DNA of 37,848 bases from Heterotrichella gracilis (taxonomy: Eukaryota; Sar; Xanthophyceae; Tribonematales; Xanthonemataceae), in assembly GCA_032358255.1 (NCBI GenBank), contig JAULBX010027363.1, forward strand, positions 1 through 37,848, in the 5' to 3' direction. The translations under genes and the position numbers were made by a program. Shown here one piece after another: positions 13,801 through 22,886 of this stretch (its first letter is position 1; each line of letters starts with the position of its first letter). Under the pieces are notes generated by a model. The model searched no databases. It saw only the letters and a program-made list of their open reading frames with translations, and had not been told where the DNA came from.

Positions 13801-14996
13801 TATGACTAAACCAATGCGGGCACTGGCAACATTGCAAGCAAAAAAAATAAATACGTAAAAGAAATAAATACGCAAATGCAATTACAATACCTGATTCAAT
13901 GCAATATGTTAATCTGATTGTTGACACTGTCCGCGCACCCTTGTGCGGCTTGCATGCGCCCTGTGGCCTTGGAAAGTTGCGCCACTTTGCACCCTTACTA
14001 TAGGTCCAATGTCCGGGGTTCCCCCTTTCGCCCCCACCCCCACACCCCCACACCCTCCCACAGGACCTCAAGTTGCGTGGGATCAGTAAGTGGCTTAAAC
14101 AGTGCCAGGAAAGAGCTGCGTGGCGCTGCATGTGCAAGACTGGCCGCTTCTCTGGCTGTAATCCTGGAATACATGGAACTACCTAACTAACTCCCACACC
14201 CCTGCAGGCCCCCCCAGCCCACCTCACCCTGGGCGAGCGCGAGGACAGCATGCGCGAGTTTGTGAGGGACGGGTGGCTCATGGACGCACCGGGGCGAGCA
14301 GGCTACCTAACCATCGGGGTGAGTACGCATTGCAAAACCCCAAATACCCTGCTACTGGGATTTCTTACTGGAAAACCATGCGGCTGTAAATCGACAGAGC
14401 TCTGTACATGCGTTCATGTGGGCTCATGCGGTGTGAATGGCGTGGGGACTGTCCACATGTGGTTAGGTTGCTAGGGTATGGTTTGTGCGGTCGGGCTACC
14501 AGCTCAACACTCCATTCAGGGCTTGGGGTTCATAGTATGGCCTTAATGTTGTTTGCATGCGGCAGTACTGCTCAACATGACAACCCTTTCACAGGAACTG
14601 TTGCCATTCAGTCAGCGCTCATTCTGTGCCTGTTACAAGTCGAGGCAGTGTGGACAGCCAAGTAAAGGTTTAGGGTAAGGTTTAGGGTTTAGGTCGAGGC
14701 GGTGTGGACAGGCAGACCTACGCCCGCCTGCTCCTTTGCTCCGACGTATAGTCTTGAGGCTTGAGGCTGTAGGGCTAGGTCTAGGGTTTAGGGCGGTGTT
14801 TAAATGGTTGCATGTCTATTTGCCCACACCACCACCTGTTCATTTGCAATGACGCAGCAAAGCTGCAGCATTTGCCCTCGCTACTGACCTGTTGTTGCAT
14901 GTGCAGCCCCGTTCCTTCCTCGAGCTGAGCAGCTACCTGCTAGCGCTGCCTGACCTCCCAGAGGAAACTAAGGCTGCATGGGAGCGGGTGCTGTGA
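10846..14996 (+). CDS. NSE1: NSE1, SMC5/6 complex subunit (winged-helix part; RING not found)
   Basis: NSE1 binds NSE3/NSE4 in the SMC5/6 DNA-repair complex and usually ends in a RING-like domain. Seven exons: 10846-11002, 11181-11293, 11531-11566 (36 nt), 12052-12120, 12900-13028, 14208-14318, 14907-14996; every phase joins, giving 234 aa. Recognition rests on ordered similarity to the family: AIQQAFIQAMQKRCWLPE; ANFVAKCNQTLGRFSFQIKR; VDGVWYIAFINK-TADYASKLG; AQLAFFKAL-LEALATEEE; VMSSTNALHVSL; LGEREDSMREFVRDGWLMDA; and LELSSYLLALPDLPEE. These cover the winged-helix region up to about human residue 185. The last exon ends in TGA at 14994, overlapped by a strong GTGAGC donor at 14993, so splicing to a RING exon is possible, but none was seen before 16.6 kb. 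Confidence 0.85.
12253..12303 (+). repeat. Echo of NSE1 exon 4 end
   Basis: The exon end at 12074-12120 (ACGCAGTACAAGTATGCACAGCTGG..., TTCAAGGCACTG) is repeated at 12253-12303 with scattered substitutions (TACCAGTGCACGCAGCTGCTG, TTCAAGGCGCTG). The copy lies in the intron about 180 bp downstream in direct orientation. Its donor has decayed from GTGAGT to GGGAAT. A further scrap (GTTCAAGGCACC) occurs near 12332. Confidence 0.75.
13261..13334 (+). tRNA. tRNA-Val, anticodon CAC
   Basis: Complete cloverleaf. Acceptor arms GTCTCGT (13261-13267) and ATGAGAC (13327-13333) pair with one G-T, followed by discriminator A. The D arm includes GTTGGTTA, the anticodon stem is TTCGC/GCGAA with loop CTCACAC (anticodon CAC), and the T arm GCCGG/CCGGC has loop TTCGATC. 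Internal A box (TGGTGTAGTTGG) and B box (GGTTCGATCCC) are present. A run of eight T at 13336-13343 is a pol III terminator. No intron and no encoded CCA. It lies inside NSE1 intron 5 on the same strand. Confidence 0.97.
13335..13343 (+). terminator. RNA polymerase III oligo-T terminator
   Basis: G followed by eight T immediately after the tRNA-Val discriminator base, the standard pol III stop. It sits within the intron of a pol II gene in sense orientation. Confidence 0.85.
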
Positions 14997-15104
14997 GCAG
15001 GGGGGCATGTCGCAAGGGGAGGTGACGCACATGTGTCCCTGGACTCTACTATGTGCGAGGACAGGCCGCTTCTACCAACCAGATACGGCTTTGGTTGTTG
15101 CACA

Positions 15105-15205
15105 AGGTCGTTCCTGGGGTTGAGAGTCTACCTGCTGGCGCTGCCGGAGCTGCCAGAAAAAACCTAGGCGGCACGGGAGCGGGTGCTGTTAGGGGGGTAT
15201 TTGAT
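15105..15205 (+). repeat. Echo of the last NSE1 exon
   Basis: This block repeats exon 7 (14907-15010) about 200 bp downstream: TACCTGCTGGCGCTGCC, GAGCTGCCAGA, GGAGCGGGTGCTGT and the G-rich flank. Its translation follows the exon (YLLALPELPEKT) but meets TAG at 15165-15167. The copied region extends past the exon into flanking sequence, and similarity (TGGACTCTGTTATG) continues to about 15280, so the unit is about 200 bp. Confidence 0.85.
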
Positions 15206-15289
15206 AGGGGGGGAGAGTGGGACTGTGGAGCAGAGGCTGTGGATACGGTGTCCAGTGCTGTTGGACTCTGTTATGGATCGCTGGTGGCA

Positions 15290-16660
15290 GCGGGAAATGC
15301 CCTCATGCCCCACGGGGGTTGGCATCTGATTCAGCTGAGAATAGATCACAATAGCTCATTGACAATTCAGTTCAGGTCCAGTATCACATCACGATCGTAT
15401 CAGATGAATTGTGCAAATCGCAAGCATTGTGCCATAGCTAAGGGATTATGTAGCTAAGCCTTCAAGTTTGCAGCGTGCAATTGATTATCATGATGATCCC
15501 GACAGGTGGGCTGTGAGCGCTTATCAATGACACAATGTGACCTGACAGGCTGTGAGCTCTTGACACAGCGTGGGCGCTCTGCAGATGTGGACGGCTGCGG
15601 CAGGCTGGCACAAACCTGCCTCGAAGCATATGCGCACTGCCACAGAGCTGGGCTACCGTATTTGTTATAAAACATTAGAAATATTTTTACTGCTAAATAA
15701 ATTGAGCTACCGGCATCTACCATAATTGCCGGCCGTTCATGCATCATCATCATGGCCTATATCGATACAAGATTCTGGATTTCGAGCATGTAGTGTGGTT
15801 GTAATGCGTACAACATATGTGTGCGGGCCATGGGCTGACGGCACATGCTGTCCACATCCCATGCCATTGGGCCATTAAATGCTGGCAATGCATCAATTGT
15901 GGATCTGAATCAAGAGTGGCGCTGGGGTGCACCTGGTCCCTGGAAATGCTGGCGCCACAAATTATGCACACTGCTGTTATGACAATGCATTGGCAAAAGT
16001 GTGGTGCCCTGTGTCCTAATACTCAATACCCTCCCACAGAACACATACCCTCCCATTAAACACAGATAACGGTTATGAACAAACATGTGCAGACTCTGGA
16101 GCTTCCAGGAAGCAGGCAAGGGAAAGTACATCTAAGGTTCATCCAAAATCCCTCAAACAGTGCAGTCAGTGCTGTGAGGATGGCGGCGGAGTGCGGCTGG
16201 TAGTAAACGGCTGGTGCAATCGACTGAAAGGTATTCAAGGGTATTGTGGCTGCATTCGCAAACAGTGTGACCATGTGCCTTGCGATGCCCTCCTACTGTC
16301 TAGGCAGTTCTTGGCAAACAAACTGGCGCCCCTACTCCCAAGGCATGAACCACCCACACAAAATGCGTGCCCGTTAAGGCTGATACTTGTCACGTGCGCG
16401 TCTGCACCCAATATCAATTGCTGGCACACTCGAGCCAGCTGGCATGCCATGCCCTTTGAAGCTTGAAATACGCTTGGGAACTAAGCTGCTAGGCTGCATC
16501 TGACTGTGGCTATATTTTTGTAACCCTTACGCCTGTCACGCGTATTCTGCTCCCTGGAAGCACCCATCCCTGGAAATGTGGCGCTTGATCCTGATCCCTG
16601 AAAGGACCTATTTCTGGGAAACGATGCGGCTCAATCCTGATCCCCGGGAGGAATTGCGCG
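15290..16660. other. Convergent intergenic region, no supported gene
   Basis: Between NSE1 (+) and the DnaJ-type gene (-). ORFs here are short and their codon composition is not convincing. No RING-type Cys/His spacing with usable splice sites was found that could complete NSE1. Tandem repeats with CCTGATCCC(T/C)G cores occur around 16560-16650. Confidence 0.4.
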
Positions 16661-16669
16661 TGGGGCTGC

Positions 16670-18348
16670 TCAGTCCTCATCCTTCTGGGGGTTGAGCTTG
16701 ATTGCCTTTTGGCCCCGCAGCAGCATGCCCCTTGGGCTGGCTGGGTGTTTAGGGTCAGGCGCCGGCGCCGCCGGCGTGCGCCCGATGGTGAGGTTGCCGC
16801 TACCCTCGTCCATCTCTGGTGTGATACGAGCAGAGGCCCGCCTGCAGGGAAAGACGGGTTGGTAAAAGCAACGTAACTTGACTGATCAACATGACCGCCC
16901 GAAGGAAGAACGAGTGGGCAAGAATGGTGTCGGGAACAAGCCCGCTTGGCGCAGATTACGCAGGGCTAGCAGTTACCCTGTCTGCATTGCTGGAGTGCAA
17001 GTAACAATGGATAATTGCTGGCATACAAGTTGAAAGGGCATATTCAGCTAATACAGTGCAGGCGCTCACCTGACGTATCCTACCCCCGTGCAGCTGGGGC
17101 AGGAATATATGCATCGGTGCCTGCCCCGGCTGGTCAGTAGGCCTGTGCCATAGCACTTGACGCACTTGGACTCCCACACGTGCATGGCGGTGTAGCAGCG
17201 CCCAGCCTCTGGATCACAAGACTCCTCCTTGGGCAGCATGGTCTGCACACAAGGTACATGGGGTTTTGGTCTTCTGCAAGATTTGAAATGGTCACAAGGT
17301 GGCAGTTATAGGGTTAGTAGGGTTCCTGGTTAGTTGAATTGGATGCCATTGCTGCTGAATATCAGTGTAGCAGCGCCCAGCCTCGAGTCCCACCACTCCT
17401 CCTTCGGCAGCATGGTCTGCACAGGGTTTCATGCTTAGTAGGAGGGCACGTGAGGAGGGCCAAGTTGTAGCGTCACCAAGCGGGTTATAGGGGTCAATAT
17501 GGTAGGGTCCACATGAGTGCTCTGGGATAGCGGCGTAGCAGCGCCTGGGTCATACATACTCTTCCCCAAGCAGCTGGACAAGAAATACGTGACAGCTGTG
17601 TAAAGCATGTAAGTACTGTGCGTGTCCACTTATTTGAAGGTGTGACCTGCACACGGGCGGTGACCCAAGCAAGCCAACCAAGGTGGCACCCAAATTGTAG
17701 GCTGAGCTCCACTTAGTACCGCCTGGCTAGTGCATATATGGGATACATCAGCAGCAAGATCCCTGAAGGGTTGGTAAGTGGTAACTCGTGTCCTCGCAAG
17801 CCCATGCATGGTGAACTTGTACACCAAGCAAGCCTTACCATTCCGTCTGGTGGCAGGTTCTTGTAGGGAGCAAACAGCGAGATGGGGATGCCGTCCGCCC
17901 TTGGCTTCCCGTTTCGGTGCCTTGGTTTCCTGGTCTCAAACGCTGCAGAGCTGCTGCTCGAGGCCCCACTCGATGTCCCTTCACTCGAAGTTGCCCCATC
18001 GCTCTCTCCTGCACCATTGTTGCCATCCCCGTTGCTGCTATACAGCTCCCGTGGCACCCCGTTCCCTGAACCGTTCAGGAACTGCCTTTCTACAACGCTG
18101 TCTGCGGTTCCAGATTCGGTACTGGCCCCAGTCCCGAGCGGTTTGGGCTCTGCTGCTGTGTCTCGTTGATCTGCTGTGCTGGTTGCAGCTGGTCGTGTTT
18201 GTTGAGGCACGAAGCACACGATGCTCTTGCGAGATCGAGACAGCAGTGCTCGAGAACGACAGAAGCTCCTGGCTGCGACCCTCTGCTGCCCAGGCAAGGC
18301 CAGGGCGGCACGAGGGCCCAGCACAGTGTTCACTTGGTGGGACGCCAT
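16670..18348 (-). CDS. DnaJ-type zinc-finger protein, probably plastid-targeted
   Basis: Three minus-strand exons: 18348-17839, 17242-17070 and 16841-16670, giving 284 aa with matching phases. The N-terminus (MASHQVNTVLGPRAALALPG..., RSFCRSRALLSRSRKS) is rich in Ser, Arg and Ala with almost no acid, like a chloroplast transit peptide, and is followed by a Ser/Gly/Asn-rich linker to about residue 150. Exon 2 carries two CxxCxGxG-type motifs, CVKCYGTG and CPSCTGVGYVR, separated by a short basic loop: half of a DnaJ zinc finger, without a J domain. Plant proteins of this kind (BSD2, PSA2, LQY1) help assemble photosynthetic complexes. The tail (SGNLTIGRTPAAPAPDP...) is not recognised. Which plant member it matches is unknown. 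Confidence 0.75.
17361..17580 (-). repeat. Two echoes of DnaJ-gene exon 2 start
   Basis: On the minus strand, 17425-17361 repeats the acceptor and first about 50 coding bases of exon 2 (TGTGCAG, then ACCATGCTGCC(C/G)AAGGAGGAGT and GGCTGGGCGCTGCTACAC). An indel shifts its frame. A second, weaker copy at 17580-17526 keeps CTGGGG/AAGAGTATG- and GCGCTGCTACGCC-like parts. Both lie upstream of the real exon in transcript sense, spaced about 170 bp apart. Confidence 0.8.
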
Positions 18349-19513
18349 GTGGGCGGGGGGCAACGAGTGGAAACAACCGCTGTGTCTGCTAACCACAGTA
18401 TGCTTCAACTACGCAGATAACTTGGAACGAATAAGTGGCTATTGTTCCAACGCAATCCTCCGTATCCCACCAGCTTGACTCGGCCAAAGTTTGCTACTTC
18501 AAAAGCAGTCACCCCAACGCATGTGGTCTAATTCAACAGTGCCTACACTTGTGCACACGAAACCCCAGCTACTTGCTATATCAGGAACCTTGCCATCTGC
18601 TATCAATGCAATGAAGCTCTAGTCTGTGGTTGTGTGGCCAGTTCAGGTGCAAAGCGGGTGTTTTGGCCAAGTCACTTCCGGTGGACGACGGGCTGCCAGC
18701 TGATGGCGCCAAAAATCAGCTCAATCACGTGAGAGAAAGAAAGAAAGAAAGAAAGAAAGAAAGGGGACGCACAAAGGCGTAGTTGAGGGGCGTGACGCCA
18801 ACCCTTGCAAGGGTTTAGGGTTTCCACCTCCTGGGCAGAGGCACACATGCGGGCAGCTAGCAACCACTTGCACAGCAGTCGAGTTTGTAGGACGAGCGTG
18901 GAAAACGACCCGAGAGAGTGCCGAGCTTGCCCACCTGCCAATAGCTGAAAGTGGGCGAAAACCGGCAAGACTGGTATTGATCATCCACCGAAAGTGAGGT
19001 CAAGTTGCTAAAGTTGGCAGGCTCGTTGTTATCGAGCAAGAAACACCCACCCACACACCCACTTGTGAAACCTTCGTCAGGTAAGCCGGTTGCCTATCTG
19101 ATGTCGTTCTCACAGCGGCCCTGATTCACCAGGGCTGGAACCCAACCTCACTTATAAGGTGACCCCTTGCAAGCCAAATGGGAGCCAATTGGGAGCCACT
19201 TGGGGGCCCTTTACTTAGCCATTATGTCATCCAAGGCCTGGGTTCCAATGTATGCATCTTGTACAACTGCACTCACAGCCCTAATACCTGTTGAAATGCA
19301 CCTTGCAACCCCAACCTGGCATGTCAGTTGGGCCCATCACTCGGAGTGTATTGGCACTGCACCTGCCAGGCCATGATAACGAATTACCCAACTACACAAG
19401 GTGACCCAACAACATATTAAGCAGTTGTCACAATTTTCTCGCAGGTCTTCTGATACACACTAGCACCGCAGCCTTTAATTGAACTTTACAGATTACACAC
19501 AAGTTTTCTCAAA
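18349..19513. promoter_or_regulatory. Divergent upstream region of the DnaJ-type and Gly-rich genes
   Basis: 1.17 kb between two outward-facing ATGs. It contains a (GAAA)n run at 18731-18763 and one TTTAGGG-like motif (GGGTTTAGGGTTT) at about 18810. No gene was recognised. ORFs here are small shadows. Confidence 0.45.
18731..18763 (+). repeat. GAAA tetranucleotide microsatellite
   Basis: About eight tandem AAAG/GAAA units, uninterrupted, in the intergenic region between divergent genes. Confidence 0.95.
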
Positions 19514-21472
19514 ATGGGTAAGTGGCTGTCGTAACACCCCTTGCTGGGCCCCACACTGGGTGCAAGAGGGCAGGGCCCCGGGGCATTATCATATATTGAG
19601 TGCACCCCTACCCATGCACACCCTGCTGTCACAATAATGTTATTCTTCTTGCATCCTATGCATGCCAATCCTGTGTACCGTACTGGCGAGATTGGTTCAC
19701 CCCCCATTTTAGAAAACATATTACAAAGCACATTTTTCAGCATTGCCAGGGCTTATTTTTTATATTCATCACACCTAAACATATATATGATTAAATGTAT
19801 TAATTTTGACCATGCGCCTGCCTGCAGGATTCGACACACAACAGGGGCAGCCCTCCACCACCACTGGCGCCACCCCCCCTCAACCCCACCCCCCAGGCTT
19901 TGTCGCACCCACCACCACTCACCCCGGCGGTGCCTTCACCACCGCCCCCGCCCACCCAGCCCCCCCGGCCCCCACCCACCTCCCTGCTCAGGACCAGGCC
20001 AAGCCAGGCATGGTCACCCGCCTGAAGGCCGCCTATGACGGGGCCCTGGGGGGCGCCTACGGGGCGCCACCTGGCAAAGCTGCAGCGACCGGTGCCGCCA
20101 TGGCACAGGAATCCTCGCCAGGTAATGCTGGGTCAGCACGCAGTGTGGTAGTCCTCGTATGTGTAGGTGTGCTTCCATGGTGCTCGGGGCAGGGAGTGCC
20201 GGGTTCCGCACCTGCAGGGAGTCGCATCGGGTGCCCTGTAATCCGATGCGTGCATTTGATGCATCCTCTATCATGCGCCACCTGGCAAGATTGCAGCCGC
20301 AGGTGCTGCCATTCCACATGCATCATCGCCAGGCATGCGGGGTCGAGCACTGAGGGTGGCGGTGGGTGCATGGGTGGGTACCTAACTTGACTCTTACCCC
20401 CTGCTTGCCTGCGTGCAGCGGTGCCGCACCCCGCGGGCAAAGCCAGGCACCACCTGAAGGAGGCCGGCACAGGCCTCGTCCAGCAGGTCAAGGGGTGTAT
20501 TTCAGCATCTACAAAGAGCTACGGAAAGCCTGTGACGGCAGATCCCAACGCGTATGCGGCGGCGCACCAGGGGGCGACCGGGGCGGCGCCGCCGGCGTCT
20601 GGCCCGGCGACCTATGGGGCTACTCACCCCCTGCAAAATCAAGGTGAGTGCACCAAGTCATCGAGGACGATGTTTATTTGGTGTCGATTCAGTTGACTGA
20701 TCACTGTGCTCTGGTGTCTGGAGGGCAGGGTATGAGGATCTCATAGGGAGGGGCTACAGGATTGCAGAAATACTGGATATGTATGTAAATGAAAGTCACT
20801 TATGTGGTGAATTAAACCAATATATTTGGAACTACTGGATTTTAAGTAGTACATTACTCAGTACAAAATCACCTTTGCAATACTTCCCCTCCCCGCTCCC
20901 AAGCCCTCCTCAGTAAGTGCCAGGTGGATCCATGCCTCGAGGATGCCGTCAATAGTATAAGAAGAAAGAAAGCATTTAACGCATTTGTGCTCCTGATCCC
21001 TAAATCTTAACAGCTGACAAGTCCCTCCTTTCGCCCAGGCGCTCCCGCCTCCAAGCCCCCCTCCGTCTCTACCCACCTGAATGAGGCCGCCAAGGTGATG
21101 AAGGACAGGGTGGTGGGCAGCTTTGAGGGAGCAAAGGAGGCCTACAAGGGCAGCGCGACAAGCGGCACTGGGCAAGGGGCAGGTCTAGGTGCTGCGGCGG
21201 CTGGTGGGGGTGGGGGTATGGGTGGCATGCCTGGGGGTGCGCCGCTGGGTGCTGGTATGGGTGGCGGTGGCGGTGGTGCGGTGGGTGGTGGGGCCCCTGG
21301 AGTGGGGGGTGTGCACCACGTGCCGGGGGCGGGGGTGGGTGGTGGACAGCCTGGTGGTGGTGTGGTGGGTGGTGGTGGTGGTGGTGGTGTGGCGGGACAG
21401 GTGCCACCACAGGGGCAGCAGCCGCAGGGCCAGCAGCCGCAGGGCCAGCAGGGGTACTACCCGTCAATTTGA
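19514..21472 (+). CDS. Hydrophilic Gly/Pro/Gln-rich protein with repeated amphipathic segments
   Basis: Four exons: 19514-19517 (only ATGG), 19828-20121, 20419-20643 and 21039-21472; phases join exactly and give 318 aa. The first coding exon is 4 nt, spliced at GTAAGT. The protein starts MGFDTQQGQPSTTTG, has a Thr/Pro/His-rich stretch, then three spaced helical repeats: VTRLKAAYDGALGGAYG, HHLKEAGTGLVQQVKG...TKSYGKP and THLNEAAKVMKDRVVGS...AKEAYKG. It ends in Gly-rich (GGGGGMGGMPGG) and Gln-rich (QQPQGQQPQGQQGYYPSI) tails. The Lys/Ala/Gly amphipathic repeats recall LEA-like stress proteins, but no family is proven. No signal peptide was seen. Confidence 0.75.
20274..20352 (+). repeat. Echo of exon 2 end of the Gly-rich gene
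   Basis: Sequence at 20063-20141 (GCGCCACCTGGCAA, GCTGCAGC, GGTGC(C/T)GCCAT, TCGCCAGG and past the donor) recurs about 210 bp downstream in the same intron. The copy keeps GCGCCACCTGGCAAGATTGC and GGTGCTGCCATTCC, while the donor GGTAATG has become GGCATG. It is direct orientation and about 75% similar by eye. Confidence 0.8.
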
Positions 21473-22260
21473 GTGATCTGAGCCAGTGCTACTCTTGGGG
21501 TGTCAGATACTCTGGTTCTGCGGCACAATGAATATAATTGTTGATTCGCAATCTCGTATGATAATACCTAGTTCAATTTGACATGAGCGCAAGCTGTTTT
21601 GAACTTTTGTACCCAAGGGGGAATTGCATGTTGCAGTATAACATCTTTGCTGACATTGTTTTTCGTATAACCACATCAGCGGAACCCATTTTGTCTGGTC
21701 TGTTTCCTTTAATCAGCAATGAAACATCGTTTGCACATGCTGTGCACTGCCTTGCTGTGTCAGTCCTACACCACTGGCCTGCAGGTGCCTTATGTGTGCA
21801 AACAATTTGTTTAATAAAAAAAGCAGCAAAAGTTATTCTTTCTTGTCAACTTGGAAGTATGAGGGCGTGCAGTTGAACCTGAAGTTGGCCATGACATCAT
21901 CGCCATGGCATTGCCCAATCTACAATCCGCAAATTGCGTATCTACAATCTCCCTGCATGTGCGTATGCCATAATACTACAACGTTGTGGGCGACAACGTG
22001 CAATGCATCTGCAAACCCCCAAGCGCGTTACAGGGCACTGATTATGCACGGAGGAATAGGAGTTGGAGGAATCATTCCTCCTCAGTATGATCCTCGTTAG
22101 GGCGGCCTCAGTATGATCCTCGTTAGGGTGCCAGTAAACCCTACCGCAGGGTTCTGTTCATATATTGTGCCAAAACGCAGCCGCACGCGCAGTGCCCTAT
22201 ATTCTGCCACCAAATAGCAGCTTCGGCACCAGCCAGTGACATAAACTGTGAGTAGGCTAT
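21473..22260. other. 3' flank of the Gly-rich gene; no supported gene
   Basis: It probably holds the 3' UTR and terminator of the 19514-21472 gene; an AATAAA-like stretch (TTTAATAAAAAAAG) occurs at about 21810. A 25-27 bp tandem repeat lies at 22076-22132. The ORF at 21583-21876 has no recognisable features. Confidence 0.4.
22076..22132 (+). repeat. Two-copy tandem repeat, CCTCAGTATGATCCTCGTTAG unit
   Basis: The unit CCTCAGTATGATCCTCGTTAGGG occurs twice in direct tandem with no mismatch over 22 bases, starting near 22079 and 22107. Confidence 0.9.
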
Positions 22261-22279
22261 CAACCCTACCTCACTGTGA

Positions 22280-22868
22280 TACCCACCGAGTAGGCGTGTA
22301 GCGTGTCGTGGCAAGCTGGGGCCACATTGTACTGCATGGCTCCACCAATAGTAACAACATGTACCAGCACCTCAGGCCAAACCTTGTCCCCAAGTGACGC
22401 CCGATACTGCCGGTGATAGAAGCAGATACGTGCCCTACCACGCGGTAGTACGAATCTTTGCCAAAGCGCTGAACTAGGACCGGTTGTAGCCCACAGCGTG
22501 ATACCCTGAATAGCGCACCATATCCACTGCACCACTGGTACCACCTGAGGAGAACACCCCCTTCCAGAGCTGGCTCAAAACCCTGAACGACCACCAGTGA
22601 CTCCAAACCAGCGGCTTCTTCCCTTCTCCCCTCGCCCGGACCGCAACCCAAACCAGGGATGGCGTGCGACAGGCAGAGCACACTTGGGTGCTGTACCAGC
22701 AGCCTGGCCCCACATTCCACCTCCCAGACCACCGAAAGCGAGGAGGGTCCCACCAAGCATGCGCAGCAGGGCCAGCCGGGGCGCTTCAGCTTCAGCGACG
22801 CGAGGTGGGTGTAGGCTATGGGTCGTACTGCCGCGCCTGAAAAGTCTGGCGTTTAGCACTGTAGCCAT
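22280..22868 (-). CDS. Candidate gene: short targeted/membrane N-terminus plus downstream exon
   Basis: An ATG at 22868 opens MATVLNARLFRRGSTTHSLH, a basic, acid-poor start that could be a mitochondrial or plastid presequence, followed by a possible membrane segment LLRMLGGTLLAFGGLGGGMW. A donor (GGTACAG) follows at about 22690. Downstream on the same strand, an exon after CGGCAG at about 22411 reads YRASLGDKVWPEVLVHVV then TIGGAMQYNVAPACHDT, with good composition and a GTATCA donor. The join between them is not established, and a third frame (QRFGKDSYYRVVG) also looks coding. The ATG is only 18 bp from the ATG of the divergent membrane-protein gene. Confidence 0.3.
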
Positions 22869-22886
22869 GCCAGAGCAGCGCCGTTC

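Noticed and set aside
15817..16059. Cys/His-containing ORF (AHAVHIPC...CWQCINCG) as the missing NSE1 RING
   Set aside because: Spacing only partly fits, the frame has a stop just upstream (TAA), and there is no AG acceptor between that stop and the first Cys, so it cannot be spliced to 14992.
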